Assembly (NCBI RefSeq): GCF_025244745.1
Contig: NZ_CP104213.1
Coordinates: forward strand, 2,258,001 to 2,322,000
Reading direction: 5' to 3'
DNA length: 64,000 nucleotides
From: Deinococcus rubellus
GTDB lineage: Bacteria; Deinococcota; Deinococci; Deinococcales; Deinococcaceae
Position numbers and translations under genes: made by a program. Shown one piece after another: positions 46,757 through 55,949 of this stretch (positions are counted from its first letter, which is position 1; each line of letters opens with the position of its first letter). The notes beneath the pieces were generated by a model that worked only from the letters and a program-made list of their open reading frames with translations, was not told where the DNA came from and ran no database searches.

Positions 46757-47923
46757 ATGACCCATTCCCGACCTGCCTCGCCGTCCGGCTCTCTTCCCGA
46801 CCCCCAGTCCGAGCCGCTCCTCTCGCTGCTGCGTGACCTCAAGCAACTGGTCGAACTCGAATCGCCCAGTTCCGACGCCCTGGCCGTCTGCGCCGTGCAG
46901 GATGTGGTGGAGGGGTGGGCCAGGGCCATGCACGCCAGCACCCACAGCCTGCCCGGCGGCACCCGGCAGTTGCTGTTCGGCGCGGCGGCTGAACCGTCCA
47001 CCGGGCCCTCAGCGAGTGAGCGTCCCATTCTGGTGCTGGCCCATGCCGATACCGTCTGGCCGCACGGCACGCTGGCCGAGATGCCGCTGAGGGTTGAGAA
47101 TGACCGCGTCTACGGCCCCGGCAGCTACGACATGAAGGGCGGCATCGCGGGCCTGTTCGCCGCGCTGCGGGCGCTCGATGGCCAGTACCCGGCGGGCGGC
47201 ATCGAGGTGCTGCTCACCCCCGACGAGGAGATCGGCAGTACCCAGAGTCGCCCGGTGATCGAGGCCGCCGCCCGGCGTGCCCGTGCCGTGCTGGTGGTCG
47301 AGCCGCCGGTGGCCGACAGCCACGCCCTCAAGTCCGGGCGCAAGGGGGTGGGACACTTCGTGGTCGGGCTGAGCGGGGTGGCAGCCCACGCGGGCAACAA
47401 ACCCCACGAGGGAGCCAGTGCCATCACTGAGGCGGCGCATCAGCTTCTGGCGGTGCAGGCCCTGGCCGATGCGGCGGCAGGCACCACCGTCAGCGTCGGC
47501 TTCATTTCCGGCGGCGGCGCAGTCAACGTGATTCCGGCCCAGGCCCGCTTCGAGGTCGATGTGCGGGTGGCCAGCCTGGCCGAAGGCGAGCGGATCGATA
47601 CGGCCATGCAGTCGCTCAGACCGCACGACAGGCGGGTCAGCCTCAACGTGACGGGGGGCCTCAACCGCCCGCCGTTCGAGCGCGGCCCCGAAACGCTGGC
47701 CCTCTTCGGGCAGGCCAGGAAGCTGGCCGCCGACCTGGGTTTCGACCTCAGCGAGGAAGTGGTGGGCGGCGGCAGCGACGGCAACTTCACGGCGGCTTTG
47801 GTACCCACCCTGGACGGCCTGGGTGCCCCCGGCGACGGCGCGCACGCGGCCCACGAGCACATCCGCCTGGACCGCTGGCCCGACCACGTGCGGCTGCTGA
47901 CGGCGCTGCTGCGCGAGATCTGA
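46757..47923 (+). CDS. M20-family metallopeptidase (glutamate carboxypeptidase-like)
   Basis: 388 residues. Zinc ligands and catalytic residues of the M20/CPG2 type are visible: LAHADTVWPHG (H, D), GPGSYDMKGGIAG (bridging D), PDEEIGS (general-base E and metal E) and a late His in GDGAHAAHEH. The dimerisation lid sits in the middle (KGVGHFVVGLSGVAAHAGNKPHEGASAI). It releases a C-terminal amino acid, often glutamate, from small substrates. No signal peptide. Confidence 0.92.
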   Translation: MTHSRPASPSGSLPDPQSEPLLSLLRDLKQLVELESPSSDALAVCAVQDVVEGWARAMHASTHSLPGGTRQLLFGAAAEPSTGPSASERPILVLAHADTVWPHGTLAEMPLRVENDRVYGPGSYDMKGGIAGLFAALRALDGQYPAGGIEVLLTPDEEIGSTQSRPVIEAAARRARAVLVVEPPVADSHALKSGRKGVGHFVVGLSGVAAHAGNKPHEGASAITEAAHQLLAVQALADAAAGTTVSVGFISGGGAVNVIPAQARFEVDVRVASLAEGERIDTAMQSLRPHDRRVSLNVTGGLNRPPFERGPETLALFGQARKLAADLGFDLSEEVVGGGSDGNFTAALVPTLDGLGAPGDGAHAAHEHIRLDRWPDHVRLLTALLREI

Positions 47924-48006
47924 TGGGAGCAGGCGCTGCGTGACCTCGCTGCCGGACGCCTCCGAGCGCGGCGCGGTAGACTGGGAACCTCAACGCTGGA
48001 GGAGTC

Positions 48007-48306
48007 ATGTTCTGGAAAAAGAAAGCACCCGCCAACCCCAACGTCTTTGACGCCGGGGGCGGCGTTTACAATGTCCGTGTCCGCACGCTCAGGCACGGCG
48101 ACGAGGTGGCGCTGCGCTTTACCAAGTCGGCCCACATCGGCGTGGCCGAGGAAGGCAAGGGCTACGTGCTCAGAAAGCCGGTGGTCAGCACCGATCACTT
48201 TGACCGGGGCGAGATCGCCGTGTTCTTCGACGCCAATTACCGCATCACCGCCACCGAGGCCGAGGGCGTGGAGTTTATTCCCGTCAGCGAGTGGCCCAAA
48301 GACTGA
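48007..48306 (+). CDS. Unknown small protein
   Basis: 99 residues, soluble, compact ([66 protein letters not shown]). It reads as a small beta-barrel, but no family is recognised. A strong GGAGGAG precedes the ATG and a TAGACT lies further upstream, so it is a real gene with its own promoter. It is 83 bp before the DAHP synthase gene. Confidence 0.8.
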   Translation: MFWKKKAPANPNVFDAGGGVYNVRVRTLRHGDEVALRFTKSAHIGVAEEGKGYVLRKPVVSTDHFDRGEIAVFFDANYRITATEAEGVEFIPVSEWPKD

Positions 48307-48389
48307 GGGCCGGACGCTCACGCTCCTCCCCGCGCCCCGCGCCTCCACCCGGCGGGGATTTCTTGTGCCGCATCATCCCCAGGAGAAGC

Positions 48390-49448
48390 ATGTTGCCCAA
48401 ATCCCACCACAGCGCCACCGAGAACCTGCACGTCAGCGCCTTCGAGACCGTCATCACGCCCCGGCAGCTCAAGGACGCTTACCCGCTGACAGCCACGGCT
48501 GAGCAGACCGTTTCGAAGGCCCGCCGAGCGGTGCGCAGCATCCTGCACGGCGAGGATGACCGGCTGCTGGTGATTGCCGGGCCGTGCAGCATCCACGACT
48601 TTGATCAGGCGCTGACCTACGCCCGCAAGCTGGCGGCGCTGCGGGAAGACGTGGGCGACCAACTCGAACTGGTGATGCGGGTGTACGTGGACAAACCGCG
48701 CACCACCGTCGGCTGGCGCGGCTACCTCACCGACCCGCACCTCAACGGGGCCTACGACTTCAGCGGCGGACTCCGGCGCACCCGCGAGCTGATGCTGGCG
48801 ATCAACGACCTGGGGCTGCCCGTCGCCACCGAACTGCTCGACCCGTTCGTGCCGCAGTACCTTTTCGATTTGCTGAGCTGGGTGTGCATCGGAGCGCGCA
48901 CCGCCGAGTCGCAGACCCACCGGGTGATGGCCAGCGCGGTCTCAGCCCCGGTGGGCTTCAAGAACGGCACCAGCGGCAGTCTCAAGGTCGCCGTGGACGC
49001 GGCGGTGGCGGCCAAGGGCGCGCACGCCTTTTTCACCATCACCGACGACGCGCACGCCTGCATCGTGCACACGCGCGGCAACCCCGACGGCCACGTGGTG
49101 CTGCGCGGCGGCCAGGACGGTCCCAACTACAGCGCCCCCAACGTGGCCGAGGCGGCGCGGCTGATGACGCAGGCGCACCTGACGCCCGCCGTGGTCGTCG
49201 ACTGTTCGCACGCCAACAGCGGCTCCGATCATACCCGTCAGCATCTGGTCTGGGACGACGTGCTCTCTCAGCGCCGGGTGGGCAGCCGGGTGCTGCGCGG
49301 CGCGATGATCGAGAGCCACCTCAACCCCGGCAAGCAGAGCATCCCCGCCGACCTGACCGACTTGCAGTACGGCGTCTCGGTGACCGACGCCTGTATCGGT
49401 TGGGACGAGACCGAGCAGCTGCTCAGAGCGGCGGCAGAGCAGCGCTGA
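48390..49448 (+). CDS. 3-deoxy-7-phosphoheptulonate (DAHP) synthase, AroFGH type
   Basis: 352 residues, the E. coli-like class I-alpha length. It condenses phosphoenolpyruvate and erythrose 4-phosphate, the entry to aromatic biosynthesis. Motifs: [57 protein letters not shown] and the C-terminal [19 protein letters not shown] precedes the ATG at 48390. Upstream codons in the open frame are Arg/Pro-rich and not used. Feedback regulation by an aromatic amino acid is likely, but the effector is not predictable. Confidence 0.95.
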   Translation: MLPKSHHSATENLHVSAFETVITPRQLKDAYPLTATAEQTVSKARRAVRSILHGEDDRLLVIAGPCSIHDFDQALTYARKLAALREDVGDQLELVMRVYVDKPRTTVGWRGYLTDPHLNGAYDFSGGLRRTRELMLAINDLGLPVATELLDPFVPQYLFDLLSWVCIGARTAESQTHRVMASAVSAPVGFKNGTSGSLKVAVDAAVAAKGAHAFFTITDDAHACIVHTRGNPDGHVVLRGGQDGPNYSAPNVAEAARLMTQAHLTPAVVVDCSHANSGSDHTRQHLVWDDVLSQRRVGSRVLRGAMIESHLNPGKQSIPADLTDLQYGVSVTDACIGWDETEQLLRAAAEQR

Positions 49449-49537
49449 GGGCCGCCCAACACCGTCTTCCAGCTTACTTTGGCTGGTATTTAGCCACCTG
49501 GCGAGCGCGTCTCACAGCAGCGTGATGTGATGGGCGT

Positions 49538-50692
49538 ATGCTCAAACCCCTGACCCAGTTCATGACCGCCGCGCTGCTGCTGAGCGCTCCGGCCTGTGCC
49601 CAGCAGAGTAAAGACACCGCCAGCAGCCAGGACGCCGTTCATGCGCCCGCGCCGCTCGGCAAATCCACCACCTCGGGCGGCTTCAACGTGCCGCAGGGCT
49701 TTTCGGTCAGCACCTACGCCCAGGGCTTCTCGCGCCCGCGTTTCATGGTGGTGGCCCCCAACGGCGACGTGTTTCTGAGCGATACCGGAGCCGGGAAAGT
49801 CTACGTGCTGCGCGGCAAAAACAAGGCCGACAGCCAGCAGGTGTTCGCCCAGGGGCTCAACCAGCCGCACGGCCTGGCCTTTCACGGCGGTTACCTGTAC
49901 GTCGCCAACACCGACGGCGTGGTCAGATTCGCTTACAAATCCGGCGACCAGAAAGCCAGCGGCCAGCCCGAGAAGTTGCTCGACCTGCCCAGCGGCGCGG
50001 GCCACTCGACCCGCACGGTGGTCTTCGGCCCCGACGACAAGATGTATGTGGCCACCGGCAGCAGCTGCAACGTCTGCGAGGAAACCAACGACAAGCGCGC
50101 CGCCGTGTGGGTCTACGACGCTGACGGCAAGAACGGCAAACCCTACTCGACGGGCCTGCGCAACCCGGTGGGCCTGGAATGGTACGGCAACACCTTGTAT
50201 GCCACCAACAACGGGCGCGACAACCTCGGCGACAACGTGCCCCCGGAGGGCTTTTACAAACTGGCCCCGGGGCGCAACTTCGGCTGGCCGTACTGCTACA
50301 CCATGCAGCCAGGCGAGGCCCAGGTCTGGGACAAGGAGTTCGGCAAGAAGAACGCCGACACCTGCAAGGCCGCCACCCCCGCCTTTGCCCTGACCACCGC
50401 CCACAGCGCGCCGCTGGGCCTGGCCTTCTACACCGGCAAGGCCTTCCCCGCCCAGTACCGGGGCCAGATGTTCGTGGCGCTGCACGGCTCGTGGAACCGC
50501 ACCAGCAAGAGCGGCTACCGGGTCGTGACGGTTGATCCCAAATCCGGCAAGGTGCAGGATTTCCTGACCGGCTTCCTGAACGGACAGGCGTCCAAGGGCC
50601 GCCCAGTGGACCTGCTGAGCCTGCCCGACGGCTCGATGCTGCTGACCGACGACGACAACGCCAAGGTGTACCGCATCAGCTACCAGCCGTAA
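49538..50692 (+). CDS. Secreted PQQ-dependent aldose/sorbosone dehydrogenase
   Basis: 384 residues. A signal peptide (TQFMTAALLLSAPACA) is followed by a six-bladed soluble PQQ sugar dehydrogenase-type beta-propeller (VPQGFSVSTYAQGFSRPRFMVVAPNGDVFLSD, LNQPHGLAFHGGYLYVANTDGVVRF, STGLRNPVGLEWYG, ALHGSWNRTSKSGY). It should oxidise sugars in the periplasm and is unrelated in fold to the eight-bladed PQQ enzyme at 19.6 kb. Cysteines C(x)2C in SSCNVCEE are unusual and may form a disulfide. Biosynthesis genes for PQQ are not in the window. Confidence 0.88.
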   Translation: MLKPLTQFMTAALLLSAPACAQQSKDTASSQDAVHAPAPLGKSTTSGGFNVPQGFSVSTYAQGFSRPRFMVVAPNGDVFLSDTGAGKVYVLRGKNKADSQQVFAQGLNQPHGLAFHGGYLYVANTDGVVRFAYKSGDQKASGQPEKLLDLPSGAGHSTRTVVFGPDDKMYVATGSSCNVCEETNDKRAAVWVYDADGKNGKPYSTGLRNPVGLEWYGNTLYATNNGRDNLGDNVPPEGFYKLAPGRNFGWPYCYTMQPGEAQVWDKEFGKKNADTCKAATPAFALTTAHSAPLGLAFYTGKAFPAQYRGQMFVALHGSWNRTSKSGYRVVTVDPKSGKVQDFLTGFLNGQASKGRPVDLLSLPDGSMLLTDDDNAKVYRISYQP

Positions 50693-50820
50693 AGCTGGCA
50701 TGTTCCAGTAGAGATTGATCATGCCGCACGGAGCAGCAATCCATTGCTCCCGGCGGCATTGCCTTTGGGTGGCTGACCTGGCCTGAAGTCCGGCATGAGG
50801 CGGTTTACTGGGTGAGCCTC

Positions 50821-50826
50821 TATCCT
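50821..50826 (+). promoter_or_regulatory. TANNNT -10 box for the WGR protein
   Basis: TATCCT ends 6 nt before the ATG at 50833, which decides this start over one 7 codons upstream. Confidence 0.5.
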
Positions 50827-50832
50827 CAAAAC

Positions 50833-52263
50833 ATGTCGAAAACGTATCTGGAATTCTCGGACGAGGTCGGAAGTGAGCATAAATTCTACGAAGTAATCGT
50901 GGAAGATTCGGTACTGACCCTGCGCTTCGGACGGATCGGCACGCCCGGTCAGAGCAGCAGCAAGGGCTTCGCCACGCCCGAGCAGGCCGGGGCGGAAGCG
51001 GCCAAAAAGATCAGGGAAAAGCAGCGCAAGGGCTACCAGGAAGCGGTACAGGGCGTCCGGCAAAAGCGCACCGTCATTCGCCGCGAGATCACCGAAACGG
51101 CCCCCACGACCAAGTCTGCGGCTCCGGTCCTCTGGAAGTTCAAAACGTCCAGCGCCGCCTTCGGCATTTTCGCGGACCAGAACAACGTCTGGGTGGGCAA
51201 CGACGCGGGCGAGATCTACGCCCTGTCGCCCGACGGCGAGGTGCAGCGCTCGTTCAAGTTGCCTGACGGCGTCAAGTGCCTGGTGAGCGATCAGCACCGC
51301 ACCTTCGCCGGTTGCGACGACGGCAATGTCTACGATCTGAGCGGCAAGCTTCCGTTTGTAGCCTACGAAGTCGAAAGCCAGCATTCGATTCTGTGGATGG
51401 ATTTGCAGGGCGGGATGCTGGGCGTCGCCGACAGCCAGGGCAGCATTCACGCCTTCGACGCCGAGAGCGAGCAGCAGTGGGCGCAGGTCGGCCAGCACGC
51501 CCACATGGCCTGGATGGTCCGAGTCGATCAGGCAGGCGTGTACTACGGACACTCGGGCGGCGTCGGGCAACTCGACCGCGAGAGCGGCTTTCCGCTGTGG
51601 CACCACAAGACCAGCGGCAGCGTGTTGTTTGGCTGGCAGGAAGGCAGCGACCTTTACGCAGGCACCTCCAGCAACCAGATTCAGCGGTTTACCAAGTCCG
51701 GTCAGGCAGTTCAGAATTACCGCTGCGACGCGGCCGTGTTCTCGTGTGCGACAAGTCCGGACGGCGAATTCGTCTTCGCAGGCGACAGCAGCTCAGCCGT
51801 CTACTGCTTCAACAAGGCCGGAGAGCGCCTCTGGAAACTAGGCACGAAATACGGCGCGGCCCTCAGCATGCAGTACAGCGGCGAGCGGCTCTATATCGTG
51901 ACCTCGAACGGCTCCCTGGCCGCCCTGGATGTCAGCCCCCAGGCCACCGAGAATGCCAGGCAGGGCGTGCAGGTGACGGCCCGCGACGTCAAAATGGCCG
52001 CGACGGTGCAGACGCAGACTCCGGTGGGTACCCTAACCACCACGTCTCAGGTGGCCGGGCAGGTGGTGCTCAAGGTCGTCCAGGAGGGCGGCAAGCTCAG
52101 GGTCAAACCCGATCCGGCACGCAACACCCAGGCTTTTCAGGACTGGAATGTTCAGTTTCCCCGCACCCTCAGGCAGATGGGCGCGAGCTACGTCGTTGAC
52201 CAGCTCGAAGATGCGGGCGGGTTTTACCGTGTGGTCGGGGAAATACGGCGACTCGAAGAGTAA
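50833..52263 (+). CDS. WGR-domain / beta-propeller protein
   Basis: 476 residues. Residues ~1-85 form a WGR-type domain (TYLEFSDEVGSEHKFYEVIVEDSVLTLRFGRIGTPGQSSSKGFATPEQA), a module that in eukaryotic PARPs binds DNA ends and in bacteria often accompanies MoxR/VWA or nuclease genes. A linker follows, then a PQQ/WD40-like beta-propeller (repeats such as NNVWVGNDAGEIYALSPDGEV, GMLGVADSQGSIHAFDAES, FVFAGDSSSAVYCFNKAGERLWKLG). A final ~100-residue tail is beta-rich. There is no signal peptide. A cytoplasmic scaffold that senses nucleic acid is a reasonable guess, but not shown. Confidence 0.85.
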   Translation: MSKTYLEFSDEVGSEHKFYEVIVEDSVLTLRFGRIGTPGQSSSKGFATPEQAGAEAAKKIREKQRKGYQEAVQGVRQKRTVIRREITETAPTTKSAAPVLWKFKTSSAAFGIFADQNNVWVGNDAGEIYALSPDGEVQRSFKLPDGVKCLVSDQHRTFAGCDDGNVYDLSGKLPFVAYEVESQHSILWMDLQGGMLGVADSQGSIHAFDAESEQQWAQVGQHAHMAWMVRVDQAGVYYGHSGGVGQLDRESGFPLWHHKTSGSVLFGWQEGSDLYAGTSSNQIQRFTKSGQAVQNYRCDAAVFSCATSPDGEFVFAGDSSSAVYCFNKAGERLWKLGTKYGAALSMQYSGERLYIVTSNGSLAALDVSPQATENARQGVQVTARDVKMAATVQTQTPVGTLTTTSQVAGQVVLKVVQEGGKLRVKPDPARNTQAFQDWNVQFPRTLRQMGASYVVDQLEDAGGFYRVVGEIRRLEE

Positions 52264-52278
52264 GGGCTGAGGCCTGTT

Positions 52279-52521
52279 TTACTCCCGCAGCGCCGCCGTG
52301 TAGCCCTCCTCTTTCACGGCGTCGAGGAGTGCCTGGGGGTCGGCCTCACCGCGCACACGCGCCAGGCCGCTGCTGAGGTCCACCGAGGCTTCCTTCACGC
52401 CCAGCACACCCTTGAGGGCCTGAGTCACGGCCCGCACGCAGTGGTCGCAGGTCATGCCGCCGACGGTGAGATCGGTGTGGTCGAGTTCGGGGCCGCCGGG
52501 CATCTGAGAAGACTGGGTCAT
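52279..52521 (-). CDS. copZ: CopZ-like heavy-metal-associated chaperone
   Basis: 80 residues with one HMA domain. Metal site GMTCDHC (C25, C28); the typical ferredoxin-like pattern continues with GVKEASVDLSSGLARVRGEADPQALLDAVKEEGYTA. It carries Cu(I) to a copper ATPase or regulator. It lies 47 kb from the copC/copD module and no CopA ATPase is adjacent. TAGAGT is 6 nt upstream of the ATG. Confidence 0.92.
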   Translation of the reverse strand: MTQSSQMPGGPELDHTDLTVGGMTCDHCVRAVTQALKGVLGVKEASVDLSSGLARVRGEADPQALLDAVKEEGYTAALRE

Positions 52522-52527
52522 GTCCCG

Positions 52528-52533
52528 ACTCTA
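52528..52533 (-). promoter_or_regulatory. TANNNT -10 box for the HMA chaperone gene
   Basis: TAGAGT on the minus strand, 6 nt before the ATG. Confidence 0.45.
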
Positions 52534-52578
52534 GCCGGGCAAGGCGCAGGACTGGTGCAGAGACCGGTGAAGCGGCCT

Positions 52579-53460
52579 TCAGCGCCGCGAGAAGCGCAGC
52601 CGGTTGCCGCTGGGATCGCTCAGCTCAGCCCAGTCGTTGGTGGTCTGGTCGGCACTGGCCTGCACCGACATCTGGGCCGCTTCCAGCCGTGCCAGCAGCG
52701 CCGGAAACTCGGCGGCCTCCAGAGTGAAGCGGGCCAGCCGGAGCGCGGGCGTGTTGGCCGCTGGCGGGCTGGCCCCCCGACTCTCCCAGACGTTGAAACC
52801 CAGGTGGTGATGGTAGCCGCCCACCGCCAGAAACGACGCGCCGGGAAACTCGGTCATCAGTTCGAAGCCGAGCGCCTGGTAAAACTGGCTGGCCGCCTGC
52901 TGGTCGCTGACTTTCAGGTGCAGGTGGCCCAGCCGGGTAGCCGCTGGAAGGCCGCTCCAGACCGTGTTCCCGGCGCTGCCCAGGACGCCCTGAACGTCGA
53001 GCGGGTCGGTGGCCATCTTCACCTGCCGACCTCGCGGCCCCGCTTCATACGGCCACTCGCTGCGGGGCCGGTCACGGTAAACCTCAATGCCGTGACCGTC
53101 GGGATCAGTGAGATAGATGGCCTCGCTCACCAGATGGTCGGACGCACCGATCGGCACATTCAGCCCGGCGACGTGCCGCAGCAATCTCCCCAGATCAGCC
53201 CGTGAGGGCAGCAGCAGCGCCAAATGGTAGAGGCCGGTGGCGCGAGTCGCGGGCGCAGCAGGCCGCTCGAGCGCGTGCAGAATTAGCAGAGGCTGCTTCG
53301 CGCCCGCGACGCCCAGCTCGGCCCGCGTCACCGTCCGCGAAAGTACACTGAACCCCAACACGGTCTGGTAAAACGCCAGGCTGCGCGGCAGATCGGCCAC
53401 GCTCAGCTCGGCGGCGTCAGGCAGCAGGGTCAGCAGGGCGGACAAGGGGGCAATGGTCAT
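52579..53460 (-). CDS. VOC-family protein (CatE-like catechol-2,3-dioxygenase)
   Basis: 293 residues made of two tandem vicinal-oxygen-chelate modules, as in Bacillus CatE-type proteins. Metal-ligand candidates: first module GLYHLALLLPSR and DPDGHGIEVYRDRP; second module GHLHLKVSD, YHHHLGFNVW and the C-terminal DPSGNRLRF. AGGAG precedes the ATG at 53458-53460 and includes the stop of the rhomboid gene just upstream. The longer frame to 53520 overlaps the rhomboid gene and is not used. Substrate unknown. Confidence 0.88.
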   Translation of the reverse strand: MTIAPLSALLTLLPDAAELSVADLPRSLAFYQTVLGFSVLSRTVTRAELGVAGAKQPLLILHALERPAAPATRATGLYHLALLLPSRADLGRLLRHVAGLNVPIGASDHLVSEAIYLTDPDGHGIEVYRDRPRSEWPYEAGPRGRQVKMATDPLDVQGVLGSAGNTVWSGLPAATRLGHLHLKVSDQQAASQFYQALGFELMTEFPGASFLAVGGYHHHLGFNVWESRGASPPAANTPALRLARFTLEAAEFPALLARLEAAQMSVQASADQTTNDWAELSDPSGNRLRFSRR

Positions 53461-53461
53461 C

Positions 53462-54100
53462 TCATCTCCTGAAACGCTCAACAGTGGCAGGGCGACGGGG
53501 TCGTTTCGGGTTGGCGGCACTCAACCAGCGGGCGGCCAGCATACCCGCGATAAAACCGAACAGGTGACTTTCCCAGGAAATCCGGGGGTCACGGGGGAGC
53601 ACGCCCCAGAGAGCCCCGCCGTAGAGCAGCAGAGCCACCAGCGCCGCGATGACCGGCCCAGTGCGGCGCTCGTGCCAGGCGCTGGCCAGCAGCAGCCCGA
53701 AGTAGCCAAATACCAGTTCGCTGGCCCCCAGGTGGTTGCCGCCTCGCCCCAGCAGCCACACCAATGCTCCGCCTATCACCATGATGATCAGGGTGGCCAG
53801 CACGAAGCGGGCCGCGCCGCGCAGGGCATTGAGGAAAGCCAGAATGGCCAGCGGCAGCGAGTTGCCAATCAGGTGTGTGAAACTGCCGTGCAAGAAGGGC
53901 GCAGTGAAGATATGACTGAGCGTGTCGAGGTGGCGCGGCACGATGCCATAGGCGTCCAGACGGCCCCCGAAGACCAACTGGTCGGTGAGTTCCTGTCCCC
54001 ACATCACGGCCAGCAGCGCCGCCGTGATCAACCCTGCGCCGCGCGCCCGGCGGCGGGCCAGGCCCAGCGGCTCCGGCGGCGCGGCGAGCTGGCCCGTCAT
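53462..54100 (-). CDS. Rhomboid-family intramembrane serine protease
   Basis: 212 residues with about six membrane helices. Catalytic Ser127 lies in [11 protein letters not shown] (usual motif GASG; here GASE) and His179 in SHLFGFIAG, with [18 protein letters not shown] marking the conserved helix 2. It should cut membrane protein segments. It is co-translated with the VOC gene (1 bp between stop and next start), an uncommon pairing. The start used is the ATG at 54098-54100. Confidence 0.9.
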   Translation of the reverse strand: MTGQLAAPPEPLGLARRRARGAGLITAALLAVMWGQELTDQLVFGGRLDAYGIVPRHLDTLSHIFTAPFLHGSFTHLIGNSLPLAILAFLNALRGAARFVLATLIIMVIGGALVWLLGRGGNHLGASELVFGYFGLLLASAWHERRTGPVIAALVALLLYGGALWGVLPRDPRISWESHLFGFIAGMLAARWLSAANPKRPRRPATVERFRR

Positions 54101-54142
54101 TGAAGGCCGGGACCTCACAAAAACCTGCTCACTGGACTGGTC

Positions 54143-55093
54143 TCACTGGATCTGGCAACTCAGTCGCTCACCCTCCGGCGCGCACCAGACGTTGACCGTC
54201 TGATTGCGGGCCACGCTCAGGCCCAGCCAGGCAGCCTTGAGCGGTGACCCGAGCGGCGTCAGGGTCAGGGCATAGTCCCCGGCGGGCAGATCGGCACTCA
54301 GTGGCGCGGGGCCGCGCACTTCTTTAAGACTGCCCAGTGCCTGCACCTGGGCAGGCAGCGTGCTCTGCACGTTCAGGTGGCCTACGGCGGGCTGCGGACG
54401 CAGGCCCACCTTCACTTCCGCGAGCTGATCCGGGCGCACCGTCACGGTCCGGGTCAGCGGCGCGTAGTTCTGAAGTTCCAGGCGCAGCGCCAGGTTGCCC
54501 GCTGGCACGGCGCTGAGGGTCAGCGGGGTGCGGCCTCTGTAGTTGCCGCCCAGATAGACATTCGCTCCGGACGGTTCGCTCAGCACCCGGAGCTGCCCGT
54601 AGTCACCCGCCCGGTAGACCTGGGTGGTCACGTTCCAGCTTGCGGCAGGCAGGCCAGCGGTGGCCGCTTTGAGCGCTTCGGAGAGCTGGCCCACGTTGCT
54701 CCCCAGCGCCGGGAACATCAGCGTGCGCGGGCTGCCTACCACGAACACCTGGGTAAAGCCGGAGGCGGGCGGCAGGTCGAAGGTCGCGGTCTGGCCGCCG
54801 GGGAGCGGCTGAGGCGTAGGCATGAGCAGTCGGGCCGCTGCGGATGGGTGCGCCTGGTCCGGCAGCACCAGCGCATAAAGGTAGGTTTCCGGAGAAGCGC
54901 CACTCGCCTGCACCCGCAACTGCGCCGGGCCGGGGCGGCGGTACTCGCCCTCGGCCACCTTAAGGGTGTCGTCGAGCTGCGCCGTCAGCGTCAGGGACGA
55001 GCCCGACTGGCTTCGCAGCGGCGCAGGCAGACAGGCACTGAGCAGCGCGGGGAGGGTCAGCAGGCAGGCGGTCATCAGCGGGCGGCGCTTCAT
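54143..55093 (-). CDS. Lipoprotein with DUF4384-like and PEGA domains
   Basis: 316 residues. Lipobox LLSAC anchors it to the outer side of the membrane. Residues ~30-160 resemble DUF4384 (PETYLYALVLPDQ, LLMPTPQPLPGGQ, SGFTQVFVVGSPRTL). Residues ~168-240 form a PEGA domain (LRVLSEPSGANVYLGGNYRGRTPLTLSAVPAGNLALRLEL). A final module follows, with a second diverged repeat. Such lipoproteins sit at the cell surface or S-layer; the role is unknown. TACACT is 6 nt upstream of the ATG. Confidence 0.85.
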   Translation of the reverse strand: MKRRPLMTACLLTLPALLSACLPAPLRSQSGSSLTLTAQLDDTLKVAEGEYRRPGPAQLRVQASGASPETYLYALVLPDQAHPSAAARLLMPTPQPLPGGQTATFDLPPASGFTQVFVVGSPRTLMFPALGSNVGQLSEALKAATAGLPAASWNVTTQVYRAGDYGQLRVLSEPSGANVYLGGNYRGRTPLTLSAVPAGNLALRLELQNYAPLTRTVTVRPDQLAEVKVGLRPQPAVGHLNVQSTLPAQVQALGSLKEVRGPAPLSADLPAGDYALTLTPLGSPLKAAWLGLSVARNQTVNVWCAPEGERLSCQIQ

Positions 55094-55099
55094 ACCTTC

Positions 55100-55105
55100 A
55101 GTGTA
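55100..55105 (-). promoter_or_regulatory. TANNNT -10 box for the PEGA lipoprotein gene
   Basis: TACACT on the minus strand, 6 nt before the ATG. Confidence 0.45.
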
Positions 55106-55774
55106 GAGAGGCGGGCGGTGAGCAACCGTTACCAGCGAGTCAAAGTCCGGGCGGGTGGGGCGGTAGAACTCACTGCCCGCTCAGAAATGGCGGCGAATTG
55201 GCCGCTTGAGAACCACCTTGATGTGGGTCAGCTGGGAGACATGGGTAGCGCGATGGAGATACGCAAGGATGGCAACGGAATGATGATCGACAAAGAGCAA
55301 AAGAGAAATTCAAAAAGCTACCGTTCAAGAGTCACTCCTCAGCACAACCATAAATCACACGCTGCGTAGTGACGTTTTTTAGATCAGTTCATCTTCGTTA
55401 GGAGCCTGAAAAATCTGCATTCACTCGAGCAGTTTCGATGTCGGTATCTGAAATACTCCCTCTGGCAGGTTCGCATTTCTGGCTTCAAGCCTTGAGAGCA
55501 ATACCTCTTCAGACACATTCAAGAAAGGTCGCCATCCGTATTCACCTCATGTACGAGACACAAGTAAGTTGGACCACCTGCAACGGAGACGTCAAGCGAA
55601 TTCACGCAGCGAGTGGCGATAGTCCTCCAGGTCAAACGAGCGTGATGGTCGGCACAGCGTGAATGTATGACCCTGTCTACTGCTACATAACGCCGCGATT
55701 CCTGGAGTAGGTGACGCACGAAAATGTGGCGTAGTAACCAGGTGAAAGGTAAGTCCTGAGCATGAACTCGCTCC
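55106..55774. other. Gene-poor, decayed stretch
   Basis: About 670 bp, AT-richer than the rest of the window, with only short frames of unprotein-like composition on both strands. Probably remnants of mobile DNA; I could not name a parent element. Confidence 0.5.
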
Positions 55775-55897
55775 ATGCTCAGCAGAGACAGCCTTCGGGA
55801 TGTGGCCGAGCGTCTTGGCACTCACCGGGACATCATCATGAAGTGGCAACGCGCCTTTCTGGACGCAGGCCACCAGCGACCCGTCGAAAGGGAGTAA
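55775..55897 (+). pseudogene. Fragment of a transposase-type helix-turn-helix
   Basis: A 40-residue frame containing DSLRDVAERLGTHRDIIMKWQRAFL, which matches the N-terminal helix-turn-helix of IS630-like transposases (A-x-x-LG-x-x-x-x-x-V-x-x-W-x-x-x-F). It stops at TAA and no catalytic domain follows, so it is a relic. Could be a small independent regulator, but no promoter or ribosome binding site is evident. Confidence 0.35.
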
Positions 55898-55949
55898 TCC
55901 GCCCCCGCTCAACTCTCAGGCACGGGCTGCTCGGCAGCACACCTCCCCC

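Noticed and set aside
49490..50722. 410-codon minus-strand frame opposite the PQQ sugar dehydrogenase
   Set aside because: Shadow of the plus-strand enzyme; Val/Gly/His-rich with no domain.
55519..55821. 100-codon minus-strand frame at 55.5 kb as a gene
   Set aside because: No start signal, odd composition, and no family match; likely decayed DNA.
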